Below, in pieces: positions 23,046 through 30,556 of a DNA stretch of 32,951 nucleotides. Each line of letters begins with the position of its first letter. Positions within the stretch are counted from its first letter, which is position 1. The position numbers were made by a program, and so were the translations under genes. The notes below the pieces were generated by a model. The model did no database searches, was not told the origin of the DNA, and saw only the letters and a list, made by a program, of their open reading frames with translations. The stretch comes from Acidobacteriota bacterium (lineage in GTDB: Bacteria > Acidobacteriota > Terriglobia > Acidiferrales > UBA7541), in NCBI GenBank assembly GCA_003223245.1, contig QHYI01000141.1:1-32951 (forward strand), in the 5' to 3' direction.

Positions 23046-25832
23046 TCACTCGTGCCGTAGCGCGGCCATAGGATCGATTCGAGATGCTTTCCGGGCAGGA
23101 GCATAACCGCCCAGCGTGACTGCGGCGAACAGAATCGCCACCGCTGCCAAGAGGGCAAGCGGATCGTTGGATTTGATTCCATACAGGAGAGATTCGACGA
23201 ATTTCGATGTACCCAGAGCCGCAGCCATGCCAATGGCAAGCCCCACCGCCGCCAGCCCCAAGACTTCACTTAAGACCATCCGAACGACACGGCCTCGTTG
23301 TGCACCCAGCGCCATCCGGATGCCGATCTCGGCCGTGCGGCGTGCGACGTTGTACGAAACGGTGCCGTAGAGACCGACGCAAGCGATCACTAGAGTCAGA
23401 ATCGCAAAACCACTGCACAATTCGGCAAACGTGATCTCCTGGTTGATGGTCTGGTCGATCTCCGCTGCCTGGGTTCTTACCTCGGACACTGGCACGCGTG
23501 CGTCCGCCTGGTGAACGATTTCGCGTACGGAATTTACATAAAGAAGTGGATCACCCGCTGTGCGCAGTGCGTACACCATCTGATCGGGACGCGGGTAACC
23601 TTGGTTATACGCGAGATACGCCACGGGCGGTATGTCCCTCGTCAGGCCCCCGTAGCGGGCGTTCCGGCAGACCCCCACAATCTCCATGTCGCGCGCCAGA
23701 CGGCCTCCTTCTCCGGTCTGAAGGTCCGGTTCGCGCAAAATCAGGTGCTGCCCAAGCGGATTTCGATTGCCGAAATTGGCTTTGGCAAATGCCTCATTGA
23801 TCACCGCAACGGCCGGCGAGCCTGGCCTGTCGCGTTCTTCGATATCACGGCCGGCCAGAATCGGAATCTCCATGGTTCTGAAGAACGCCGGCCCGACGTT
23901 CAAAATGCGGTTGGCAGGATTGGGTGGAGCGCCTGCCGGGCCCAGGGGCAGTCCGGTTCCGGCTTCGATGAGGGAATCTTCCGAAAGGCTTGCGTCGCGC
24001 ACGCCCGGGATCGCGCTGAGACGTTTGCGCAGATCGCCGTAAAAGGCGGCAATCTCCGGATCTTTGTGTCCGGCTTTGCGCGCGTCCACCTGGAACAAAA
24101 GCACATTCTCGCGATTGAAGCCGAGTTCGACCGACTCTAGATTTGCTAAGGTACGGACAAAAAGACCGGCCGCAACCAGCAGCAGCAGCGAGATAGCGAT
24201 CTGACTCATTACCAGTATCTGGCTCAGGCTGATGTGCCGAAAATTATGTCGTGCGGCCGGCTGGCCCGCCGGTGATTCCTTCAGGGCCAGGATGACGTCC
24301 ACGCGCGTGGACTGCAGCGCCGGAGCGAGGCCGAATAGGATGCCGGTCAGGAACGAAAGTGCGATCGCCGCACCCAGCACGTGCCAGTTCAAATCCGCGT
24401 GCAGCGTGAAATTCGCGCGGCCATTTGCCAGCAGTAATGTGAGGAAGCGAATCCCCCAGAGAGCAAACAGCAATCCCAGAGCCCCGCTTAGCGACGCCAG
24501 CAGAACGCTTTCGGTGAGCAGTTGCCGCACAATGCGAAACCGGCCGGCCCCCACGCTGAGCCGCAGCGCCATTTCTCGTCTTCTTGCCGCGGCCCGCACA
24601 AGGAGGAGATTGGCGACATTGGCGCACGCCAGGGCGAGAATCAAACCAACCAAAGTTAGCAGTACATACAGTGGCTTTGAATATCGGCGGCGTAGACTAT
24701 CCAGCCCGCCCGCTCCTTTTTTGACGACGAGCTGGGGAAGATTGGCCCTCTCCTGATCATTCGTGGCTGTGCTCGCCACCCATTGCTGGAACGCAGGAGC
24801 GAGCGCGGCCTGCGCTTGAGCGAGGGTCACTCCCGGGCGCAACCGGCCCATGACATGAACCCAATAATAGTTCCGAGCTAGGTAATCCTCGGCTCGAAAG
24901 CCAAACTGATTGCTGGCTCCCAGCAACTCATTGGTGTGCATCGGAAGATAGACGTCTGGCGGCGACGCGGGATCGACGCCAAAGAATTCCGGTGGAGTAA
25001 CCCCAATCAGGGTGAAGGGCAGGTTGTCGATCAGAATCGGTTGACCGAGGGCATTGGCAGCTCCTCCGAAGCGCTTTTGACTAAACCCATAGCTGACGAC
25101 CGCGACCGCCGGAGCTCCCGGCCGGTCGTCGTCGGGAATGATCAGGCGCCCTGCTGCCGGGGCCACGCCGAGTCCACGAAAATAATCGCCCGAGACGCTC
25201 CAGCCAGCCGCAACGTCAGCTTGTCCTTTGGCACTTAGGTTCAGTCTCCTCATTTGCCAGGATGGGTAGTGCGCGAACACGATAGAAAAGACGGCGTCGT
25301 TTCTCTGGAAAAGTTCAAACGCGGGAAAGGGGAAGATACCAGCAGAGACTCCTGAGTTGGGTTCGTGATAGGTGGTTCCGCTCATAGCTTTCATGACGGA
25401 GTCGCCCTCGGTGGCTTTGGCATACCAGTTCAGGACCACCAGCGACTCGGGATCGGACACCGGCAGCGAGCGCAGCAGGATTGCATCCATGAAGCTGTAA
25501 ATCGCCGTGTTGGCTCCAATTCCCAACGCCAGCGAGGTCATCGCCAGTAAGGTGAACAGCCGGTTGGCGGCCATGGTCCGGAAGGCGTAGCGCAGGTCTT
25601 GGCCAACTTGCTCGAAGATCGTCCATCCCCACATGGCCCGAGTGTCCTCCTGCAACAGGGTGAGGTTGCCCAACTCGCGGCGCGCTGCCCATCGAGCCTG
25701 ATCTTCCGTTAAGCCTTCTGCTCGATGCTGTTCCGCTTCCTCATCAAGGTGGAACTGGAGTTCTTCGCGGAGTTCCGATTCCTTGCGGCGGCGCTGCACA
25801 AACCAATGCAACCTGCGAAAAAACGATCTCAT
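23046..25832 (-). CDS. ADOP-type ABC transporter permease (MacB/FtsX-like, two permease halves)
   Basis: The protein has 928 residues. The N-terminal ~90 carry the ADOP extension (ESELREELQFHLDEEAEQHR, LTEDQARWAARRELGN). Then the first transmembrane helix (LFTLLAMTSLALGIGANTAI) and a MacB-like periplasmic domain (FFGVDPASPPDVYLP) lead to a FtsX-type helix cluster (LLTLVGLILALACANVANLL). The pattern repeats in the second half: ISLLLLVAAGLFVRTLANLE, a second periplasmic domain, and C-terminal helices ending APARKASRIDPMAALRHE. ADOP proteins lack their own ATPase; the family may act in efflux, but its substrate is unknown. The start overlaps the PadR stop by ATGA, so the two form one operon. Confidence 0.95.
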   Translation of the reverse strand: MRSFFRRLHWFVQRRRKESELREELQFHLDEEAEQHRAEGLTEDQARWAARRELGNLTLLQEDTRAMWGWTIFEQVGQDLRYAFRTMAANRLFTLLAMTSLALGIGANTAIYSFMDAILLRSLPVSDPESLVVLNWYAKATEGDSVMKAMSGTTYHEPNSGVSAGIFPFPAFELFQRNDAVFSIVFAHYPSWQMRRLNLSAKGQADVAAGWSVSGDYFRGLGVAPAAGRLIIPDDDRPGAPAVAVVSYGFSQKRFGGAANALGQPILIDNLPFTLIGVTPPEFFGVDPASPPDVYLPMHTNELLGASNQFGFRAEDYLARNYYWVHVMGRLRPGVTLAQAQAALAPAFQQWVASTATNDQERANLPQLVVKKGAGGLDSLRRRYSKPLYVLLTLVGLILALACANVANLLLVRAAARRREMALRLSVGAGRFRIVRQLLTESVLLASLSGALGLLFALWGIRFLTLLLANGRANFTLHADLNWHVLGAAIALSFLTGILFGLAPALQSTRVDVILALKESPAGQPAARHNFRHISLSQILVMSQIAISLLLLVAAGLFVRTLANLESVELGFNRENVLLFQVDARKAGHKDPEIAAFYGDLRKRLSAIPGVRDASLSEDSLIEAGTGLPLGPAGAPPNPANRILNVGPAFFRTMEIPILAGRDIEERDRPGSPAVAVINEAFAKANFGNRNPLGQHLILREPDLQTGEGGRLARDMEIVGVCRNARYGGLTRDIPPVAYLAYNQGYPRPDQMVYALRTAGDPLLYVNSVREIVHQADARVPVSEVRTQAAEIDQTINQEITFAELCSGFAILTLVIACVGLYGTVSYNVARRTAEIGIRMALGAQRGRVVRMVLSEVLGLAAVGLAIGMAAALGTSKFVESLLYGIKSNDPLALLAAVAILFAAVTLGGYAPARKASRIDPMAALRHE

Positions 25833-26185
25833 GGTCCCTCCTGATCAACTGGGTTCAGGATCAAACCAACAGCGCGCGAGAACGCACGCCATTTCGATTG
25901 TTCGCTGGCGAGCTGTTTCCGCCCGAGACGAGTGAGGCGGTAATACCTGGCGCGCTTACCTTTGTCGGAGAGCTTCCAAGAGGCTGCGATCCAGCCTTTG
26001 GCCTCCAAGCGATGCAGAGCCGGGTACAAGGAACCAGTCTCGACCTGAAGCAGTTCTTCCGAGGTCCGCTGAATGTGTTTGGCGATGGCGTGGCCATGAG
26101 TGGGTCCTGCAAGCAACGTGCGGAGGATAAGGAGGTCGAGCGTGCCTTGCAGGAGTTCTACACGCGACGGCGGCTCTCTAAGCAT
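25829..26185 (-). CDS. PadR-family transcriptional regulator
   Basis: The 118-residue protein shows the PadR winged helix: VELLQGTLDLLILRTLLAGP, THGHAIAKHIQRTSEELLQV, ETGSLYPALHRLEAKGWIAA, SWKLSDKGKRARYYRLTRLG and RKQLASEQ. PadR regulators typically repress a neighbouring transporter and themselves until a ligand binds. Here the stop overlaps the ADOP permease start. The ATG at 26183-26185 lies only 9 bp from a -10 box, so the mRNA is probably leaderless or nearly so, and an ATTGTGTAG direct repeat overlaps the promoter and the start codon. Autoregulation is therefore likely. Confidence 0.94.
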   Translation of the reverse strand: MLREPPSRVELLQGTLDLLILRTLLAGPTHGHAIAKHIQRTSEELLQVETGSLYPALHRLEAKGWIAASWKLSDKGKRARYYRLTRLGRKQLASEQSKWRAFSRAVGLILNPVDQEGP

Positions 26186-26223
26186 TGTGTAGGTATTCTA
26201 CTAAAGATTGTGTAGAGTGTCTA
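26184..26223 (-). promoter_or_regulatory. Promoter and operator repeat of the PadR-ADOP operon
   Basis: On the minus strand TAGACA (complement of 26218-26223), 17 bases, then TAGAAT (complement of 26195-26200) form a good sigma-70 promoter. The 9-mer ATTGTGTAG occurs on the plus strand at 26184-26192 and again at 26207-26215, a 23-bp period of about two helical turns. The first copy overlaps the initiation codon and the second lies in the spacer. This is a likely PadR operator. Confidence 0.65.
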
Positions 26224-26323
26224 CCAACGACAGACATCTAGAAGCTGAACCGGATCCACCCCCCCCAACGACGTCGCAGCCTTTGCCGAGACGCCGACTC
26301 CCGGATGGTCCAGCCGGAATTAA

Positions 26324-26587
26324 TGCTGCACGTACGTGATCTCGGTGCCGAGGCCGCAACCGGAATTCGGCGTGCCGCTCGGCGGACCATCATTCGCGAT
26401 TGCCCCCACGGGGAATGTTCTGGTCGAGAGCACTGAGCCGATAGCCCTTGTCACCATTGAACGCAACGTGATCGAGGAGGCGCGTCAGCGTTATCCAGGT
26501 TATCTCCCGACCCGAGCCGAGGTGTACGTGGAGGGATCGAAATCCGTCGCACGAATTCCGGCGATGACGCTCGGCCGATTCCGATGA
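26324..26587 (+). pseudogene. Carbon-nitrogen hydrolase (nitrilase superfamily), C-terminal remnant
   Basis: After an in-frame stop the plus strand reads TYVISVPRPQPEFGVPLGGP, SFAIAPTGNVLVESTEPIAL, VTIERNVIEEARQRYPGYLP and TRAEVYVEG. This matches the tail of acidobacterial carbon-nitrogen hydrolases (the IAP.G.VL strand and the VT.....EEAR..YPGYLPTR helix). The catalytic Glu-Lys-Cys segments lie upstream in a normal gene and are absent. The frame ends at 26585-26587, essentially at the broken end of the IS66 remnant, so the two were probably brought together by the IS rearrangement. The assignment is from motif memory and moderately certain. Confidence 0.6.
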
Positions 26588-26811
26588 ATCGGCGCGAATC
26601 CGTCGCGATCCCAATACAGAATTTTCAACCGGTCGCCGCGTCGCGAATGAAAGACAAACCAATGTCCACTCAGTGGATCCTCACCAATCACCGCTCGCAC
26701 CCGCTCCGCCAGCCGGTCGAACCCACAGCGCATGTCCGCAGCCTCGCTCGCCAGCCAGATCCGCGTCTCCTGCGCGCGGTCCATGGCCTGCAGACTCGGC
26801 AGCCCGATCAC
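26500..26811 (-). pseudogene. tnpB: IS66-family TnpB (Orf2), C-terminally truncated
   Basis: The frame starts with ATG overlapping the tnpA stop (ATGA at 26808-26811), as in intact IS66 elements. It shows the TnpB blocks IWLASEAADMRCGFDRLAER, IGEDPLSGHWFVFHSRRGDR and LKILYWDRDGFA. Immediately after DRDGFA (near 26594) the expected LWYKRLE...F motif is lost, and the frame runs into unrelated sequence antisense to the carbon-nitrogen hydrolase fragment. About 75 of ~115 residues remain. The transposase gene tnpC is wholly missing. Confidence 0.85.
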
Positions 26812-27184
26812 GATGCCGTCTCCACCAGCGCCAGCAACGCCCGTACCTGTTCGACATCGAATCCTCGCCCCACCACCAGGCTCCGGCCATTCGACAGCCG
26901 GATTTCAACACGCGTGTCCCTCCCCGCGCTCGGCGTGGTCTCTCTCAGTTGCACTTCCAGGAATTTAGGGGTGGTATCCTCACGCAGGCGTTTCTTCCAG
27001 ACGAAGAAGTACGCCCTACATAGCCCGCGCTCACGGCAGAACGCAGTTACCGTCTGCCCGCTACGCGCCTGCTCGGAAATCAGCTCCCGCCATTTCGTCC
27101 AGGTCTTCTTTGTGCGCCGCTTCATGGCGCAACATTGCTACACTCTCGCCACGCCCCGCAAGATGTGGTTCGTTAATCGCTCAC
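26594..27184 (-). mobile_element. IS66-family insertion sequence remnant
   Basis: The remnant contains tnpA and part of tnpB on the minus strand. The outer end (right side) is preserved: reading inward from 27184 the sequence is GTGAGCGATTAACGAACC, of the GTAAGCG-type expected for IS66 inverted repeats. The other end, with tnpC and the second inverted repeat, is deleted. The element end lies ~6 bp from the beginning of the GH51 remnant, so it seems to have inserted into the second GH51 copy. Confidence 0.82.
26808..27125 (-). CDS. tnpA: IS66-family TnpA (Orf1) accessory protein
   Basis: The 105-residue protein has the TnpA arrangement: KKTWTKWRELISEQARSGQT, VTAFCRERGLCRAYFFVWKK and RLRE, a helix-turn-helix of the transposase-8 type. 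A variable linker and a C-terminal strand-helix block follow (VEIRLSNGRSLVVGRGFDVE, QVRALLALVE). The length is normal for IS66 tnpA. It precedes the truncated tnpB with ATGA overlap. Without TnpC the element cannot transpose by itself. Confidence 0.88.
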   Translation of the reverse strand: MKRRTKKTWTKWRELISEQARSGQTVTAFCRERGLCRAYFFVWKKRLREDTTPKFLEVQLRETTPSAGRDTRVEIRLSNGRSLVVGRGFDVEQVRALLALVETAS

Positions 27185-27190
27185 TATATA

Positions 27191-27468
27191 GACGTAGCGG
27201 GCACCATGAATCCGCAAGATGGGAAAGTGGCAATTTTCGTTTTGAATCGTGACTTCCGCACGTCGTAGAGATCAATTGGCAGGACAAAAGCCCTGTTGAA
27301 GTGCTTGTCGCTACCGTGTTGACGGGAACAGACCTGAAGGCTTTCAATACCTTCGAAGCTCCCCAAAGAGTAGCTCCGCAAACGTTTGCGAAACCTGCTA
27401 CTGCCAATGGCCCGACGAAGTTCGAGGTTCCGGCGCGCTCCTGCACTGCAATTCAGTGGTCGGCATAG
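27191..27468 (+). pseudogene. GH51 alpha-L-arabinofuranosidase, frameshifted C-terminal remnant
   Basis: The plus strand reads DVAGTMNPQDGKVAIFVLNR then DFRT. After a phase change near 27262 the next frame continues VEINWQDKSPVEVLVATVLT, GTDLKAFNTFEAPQRVAPQT, FAKPATANGPTKFEVPARS, CTAIQWSA and TAG at 27466-27468. This matches the last ~92 residues of the intact GH51 enzyme at 4173-5801 nearly position by position; by eye about four in five bases agree over the first 63 bp. The catalytic barrel is absent. Homology begins within ~6 bp of the IS66 end. Its 3' end overlaps the convergent LacI gene by 16 bp. Confidence 0.92.
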
Positions 27469-28571
27469 CCGTGCTGATTCTTGCCGTCCGATTGCGGCTC
27501 GCGGGCGCGTTCACAGCAAATGGCCGTGGACTCACGTTCGATTAGTGCGGTCTTCAACACATATTCGGATCCTTCCGGAAGCGGCTCCTCTCGTTCTACT
27601 TCGGCCAACAGCGCATCGAAAGCGAGCCGGGCTAACTCCGCTTGAGACATTTGCACGGTGGTCAAAGGCGGGAGCATGAATTGCGCTAATCGGATATCAT
27701 CAAAACCGACGACGGAAAGATCTCTCGGAATCGATATGCCGTCTTCATAACACTTTCTCATTACTCCGATCGCAGTCATATCGTTGGAACAGAGAATGGC
27801 TGTAGGCTTTTTGGCCAGCGCCAGCAGGTGACCGCAAGCCAGACGTCCTCCCTCCATAGTGTGGTTCCCTTCTACAATCAGTTCCATATCCGGATCTCGC
27901 CCGATTTCGTGGATGGCCTTCAAAAACGCCTGTTTACGGGCCATCGCAGATTTGAGCATATGAGGCCCCGTGATGAAGGCAATTCTCTCGTGTCTCAGCG
28001 CCGCTACGTGCTGCACTGCCTGGCGTATACCGCTCAGGTAGTCGATCCGCAGGTTGCTGACTCGCGGACGAGGCGGACCAACATCAACGAAAACCAAAGG
28101 AACCTGTCGCAGCTTCAAGTCCTCCAGCAGCGCATCCTCCATGCCGAAGGTCATGACGGCTACGCCTTCGACCTGCCTTTCGATCATTCGGCGCACGGAG
28201 CTCTCCATCTGCTCCGGGTCGTTCATGGTGGAGGTTAATAAAATCTCGTAGTGGTGCCGAACCGCGATGGTTTCGAACACCTGGACGATTTCAGGAAAAA
28301 ACGGATTGGTTAGTTCGGACACAATAAGCCCGAAAATTCGGCTACGCCCAGAGACCAGAGCTCGCGCCTGCGTATTTGGATAATATCCAAGCTCCTTGAT
28401 GGCTCTCCAAACGCGCTGGGCGAGTTTGGGGTTAACTGTGGGAACCCGGTTGATAGCGCGAGATACCGTGGCCGTAGACACCTTGGCCCGTCTCGCAACC
28501 TCATGGATATTCAAGGCTTGTTCTTTAGTACGCACTGGTTCAGACACTCGTAAAAACGAGCAATTTAACAC
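27453..28571 (-). CDS. LacI-family transcriptional regulator
   Basis: The frame to ATG 28571 has 372 codons, but the helix-turn-helix begins at ALNIHEVARRAKVSTATVSR, ~20 residues in, so a later GTG or TTG start (for example the TTG of LNIHEV) is likely. The DNA-binding domain includes the hinge region PNTQARALVSGRS. The periplasmic-binding-like effector domain follows: IFGLIVSELTNPFFPEIVQV, HERIAFITGP, PTAILCSNDMTAIGVMRKCY, LSVVGFDDIRLAQFMLPPLT and TTVQMSQAELARLAFDALL. A sugar is the expected ligand. Its last ~30 codons are duplicated at 4089-4188 beside the intact GH51 gene, suggesting it once sat beside that enzyme and may still regulate it. Confidence 0.92.
   Translation of the reverse strand: MLNCSFLRVSEPVRTKEQALNIHEVARRAKVSTATVSRAINRVPTVNPKLAQRVWRAIKELGYYPNTQARALVSGRSRIFGLIVSELTNPFFPEIVQVFETIAVRHHYEILLTSTMNDPEQMESSVRRMIERQVEGVAVMTFGMEDALLEDLKLRQVPLVFVDVGPPRPRVSNLRIDYLSGIRQAVQHVAALRHERIAFITGPHMLKSAMARKQAFLKAIHEIGRDPDMELIVEGNHTMEGGRLACGHLLALAKKPTAILCSNDMTAIGVMRKCYEDGISIPRDLSVVGFDDIRLAQFMLPPLTTVQMSQAELARLAFDALLAEVEREEPLPEGSEYVLKTALIERESTAICCERAREPQSDGKNQHGYADH
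28547..28560. promoter_or_regulatory. Inverted repeat at the LacI 5' end
   Basis: CTCGT-AAAA-ACGAG is a perfect 5-bp dyad lying just inside the longest LacI frame. If translation starts at a later GTG or TTG it would sit in the leader, where an autoregulatory operator is common. It does not fit the AANCGNTT core seen elsewhere. Confidence 0.3.
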
Positions 28572-28665
28572 TTTGAGGCTGGGCCGGACTAGAGTATCGG
28601 CTCGCTTGCATGTCTGCTGCGACCTCTACCTGCCGCCTGAAGCAAAGATATGTGGCGGTGATGCG

Positions 28666-30405
28666 TCAAGTTTTGCCATCTGGCTCACCCTCTCCCTCCA
28701 CAATGCCTGTGTATTGATCGACGGGAAGATTGGTGAAGCGTTCTGAACGCCCGCTCGGCAGCGGCCACTTAACTTCGACCCAGTCAATCTTGCTGCGCCT
28801 ACCTATGCCCAAAACCACGCGCGGATCATGCGACGCTAAGTAGCTTCCCCCTCCCGTCTTGAAGTATGACCGCTTGACGTCTCCGGCCTGCCAGGTGATC
28901 TGCGTGCCTACAGCGTCGGGGTTGGCTCGTTTCGCCACCAGCTTCAATCCTACCCAATGATTGAGTTGTCCGACTTGATTTTTGAGCAGCAGAGGCGGCC
29001 CGTCATTTATTGAGATCAGGACATCCAGAGCGCCGTCGTTATTAAAATCGCCAACTGCCATTCCGCGCGCAGCATAGGGCTTTGCGAAAAGGGGACCGCT
29101 GCTGCCGTTCAGATTCTCGAATCCGTGGCCCGTGCCGCGAAACAGCAGTAAGGGCTCGCGGTATTTTACTTCGTTGGAATGCGCCTCGATTTTGTCGTCA
29201 GGATGACCGTTGGCAAGAAACAGATCAGGGGTTCCGTCGTTGTCATAGTCAAAAAACTTCACTCCCCACCCGCTCATAAGGCGCGTCACCCTACCAATTC
29301 CATAGGGAACAGCCATATCATCGAAGGTCTCATCGCGATTGTTGTGGTAAAGGGAGTACATCTCCTGGTCCACGTTGGTAACAAACAAGTCCATCCAGCC
29401 ATCCTGGTCGTAATCAGCGGAGTCGACCCCCATCCCGGACCGTGGCCGCCCCTCGGCGCTGTAACCAACATTGGCTTGCAGGCCTATTTCCTCGAACTTC
29501 CCGTTGCCGCGATTAACGAACAGAAAATTCGCCACTGTATCATTGGCAACGAACAGGTCCATCCGCCCGTCGTTATTGATGTCGCAGGCCACCACACCCC
29601 AAGCTTTGCCGAGGGACTTGGCAATCCCGGATTCGAGGCTCACGTCAGTAAAAGTGCCGTCGCCGTTGTTGTGAAATAGCCAGCTTGGTGTGGGGTCGTA
29701 AACGCGCGGGATACAGTAGTAGCGGTCACCCGTCTTGGAGTTGCCGCAGAACTTATTCTTGGACTTGCTGAAGTCCACAAAGCGGCAGATAAAGAGATCG
29801 AGTCTCCCATCGTTGTCGTAATCAAACCAGACGGCGCTGGATGCCCAGCCTTCCCTCGGCAGGCCGGCTTTCACCGTAACGTCGCTAAAAGTGCCGTCTC
29901 CGTTGTTATGGTACAGAATGACCCCGTTGTATTGGGTAACCAGGAGATCGGGCCAACCATCTCCATCATAATCTCCCACTGCCGCCCCCATCCCATATCC
30001 GCCGCCAGAGACGCGAGCTTTTTCGGTTACGTCGGTGAAGGTTCCGTCGCGGTTGTTCTTGTAAAGGGCATTGCGCATCGGTGGCTGCGGATCGAAGAAA
30101 TCGCACTTCCCGCTGTTGACGAGATAAATGTCCATCCACCCATCGTTGTCGTAATCGATGAATGCGCACCCGGCACCCACGGTTTCAGGCAAGTACATCT
30201 CTGGAGATCGGCCGTTGCGGTGCACCCACATGATGCCGCTTGTTGCGGATGGAACAATCTCAAAGGGAAATTTGACACTGCGCTGGGCGGTGGTCAGAAG
30301 GGGCCAGGAGGGGGTTGATAGCCGGCCGCTGGCAATCCCTGCGAGGAAATGCTTCAGGAAGGTACGGCGCGAGCCAATATGTGCCCCCTTTTTTTGGACG
30401 ATCAA
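28666..30405 (-). CDS. CRTAC1-family VCBS/FG-GAP repeat protein with ASPIC/UnbV domain
   Basis: The 579-residue protein begins with a Tat-like leader ([16 protein letters not shown]). FG-GAP/VCBS repeats follow, with calcium-binding DxDxDG loops: [96 protein letters not shown] and [16 protein letters not shown]. The [10 protein letters not shown] linkers between them are also typical. The C-terminal ~90 residues are an ASPIC/UnbV domain ([39 protein letters not shown]). These propeller proteins are exported and often accompany TonB receptors. Function is not established. It is divergent from the TPR gene. Confidence 0.93.
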   Translation of the reverse strand: MIVQKKGAHIGSRRTFLKHFLAGIASGRLSTPSWPLLTTAQRSVKFPFEIVPSATSGIMWVHRNGRSPEMYLPETVGAGCAFIDYDNDGWMDIYLVNSGKCDFFDPQPPMRNALYKNNRDGTFTDVTEKARVSGGGYGMGAAVGDYDGDGWPDLLVTQYNGVILYHNNGDGTFSDVTVKAGLPREGWASSAVWFDYDNDGRLDLFICRFVDFSKSKNKFCGNSKTGDRYYCIPRVYDPTPSWLFHNNGDGTFTDVSLESGIAKSLGKAWGVVACDINNDGRMDLFVANDTVANFLFVNRGNGKFEEIGLQANVGYSAEGRPRSGMGVDSADYDQDGWMDLFVTNVDQEMYSLYHNNRDETFDDMAVPYGIGRVTRLMSGWGVKFFDYDNDGTPDLFLANGHPDDKIEAHSNEVKYREPLLLFRGTGHGFENLNGSSGPLFAKPYAARGMAVGDFNNDGALDVLISINDGPPLLLKNQVGQLNHWVGLKLVAKRANPDAVGTQITWQAGDVKRSYFKTGGGSYLASHDPRVVLGIGRRSKIDWVEVKWPLPSGRSERFTNLPVDQYTGIVEGEGEPDGKT

Positions 30406-30556
30406 CTGTGAAACTCCCCGATTCGTTCGAGAGGGTTCAGCGGAGTATGACCGACATGTTCGACCATAGGAATTTACCTCACAATGGACGTGTCCTCAAT
30501 ACGGCGGCCTGAGCAAACGTTGTCGCGATCCTGGCGCCTTGCTACCATACTGGAAC
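30406..30556. promoter_or_regulatory. Divergent CRTAC1/TPR promoter region
   Basis: About 150 bp separate the two divergent genes. At 30513-30522 GCAAACGTTG resembles the LacI-type core with one mismatch. No convincing -35/-10 pairs were identified by eye. Confidence 0.3.
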
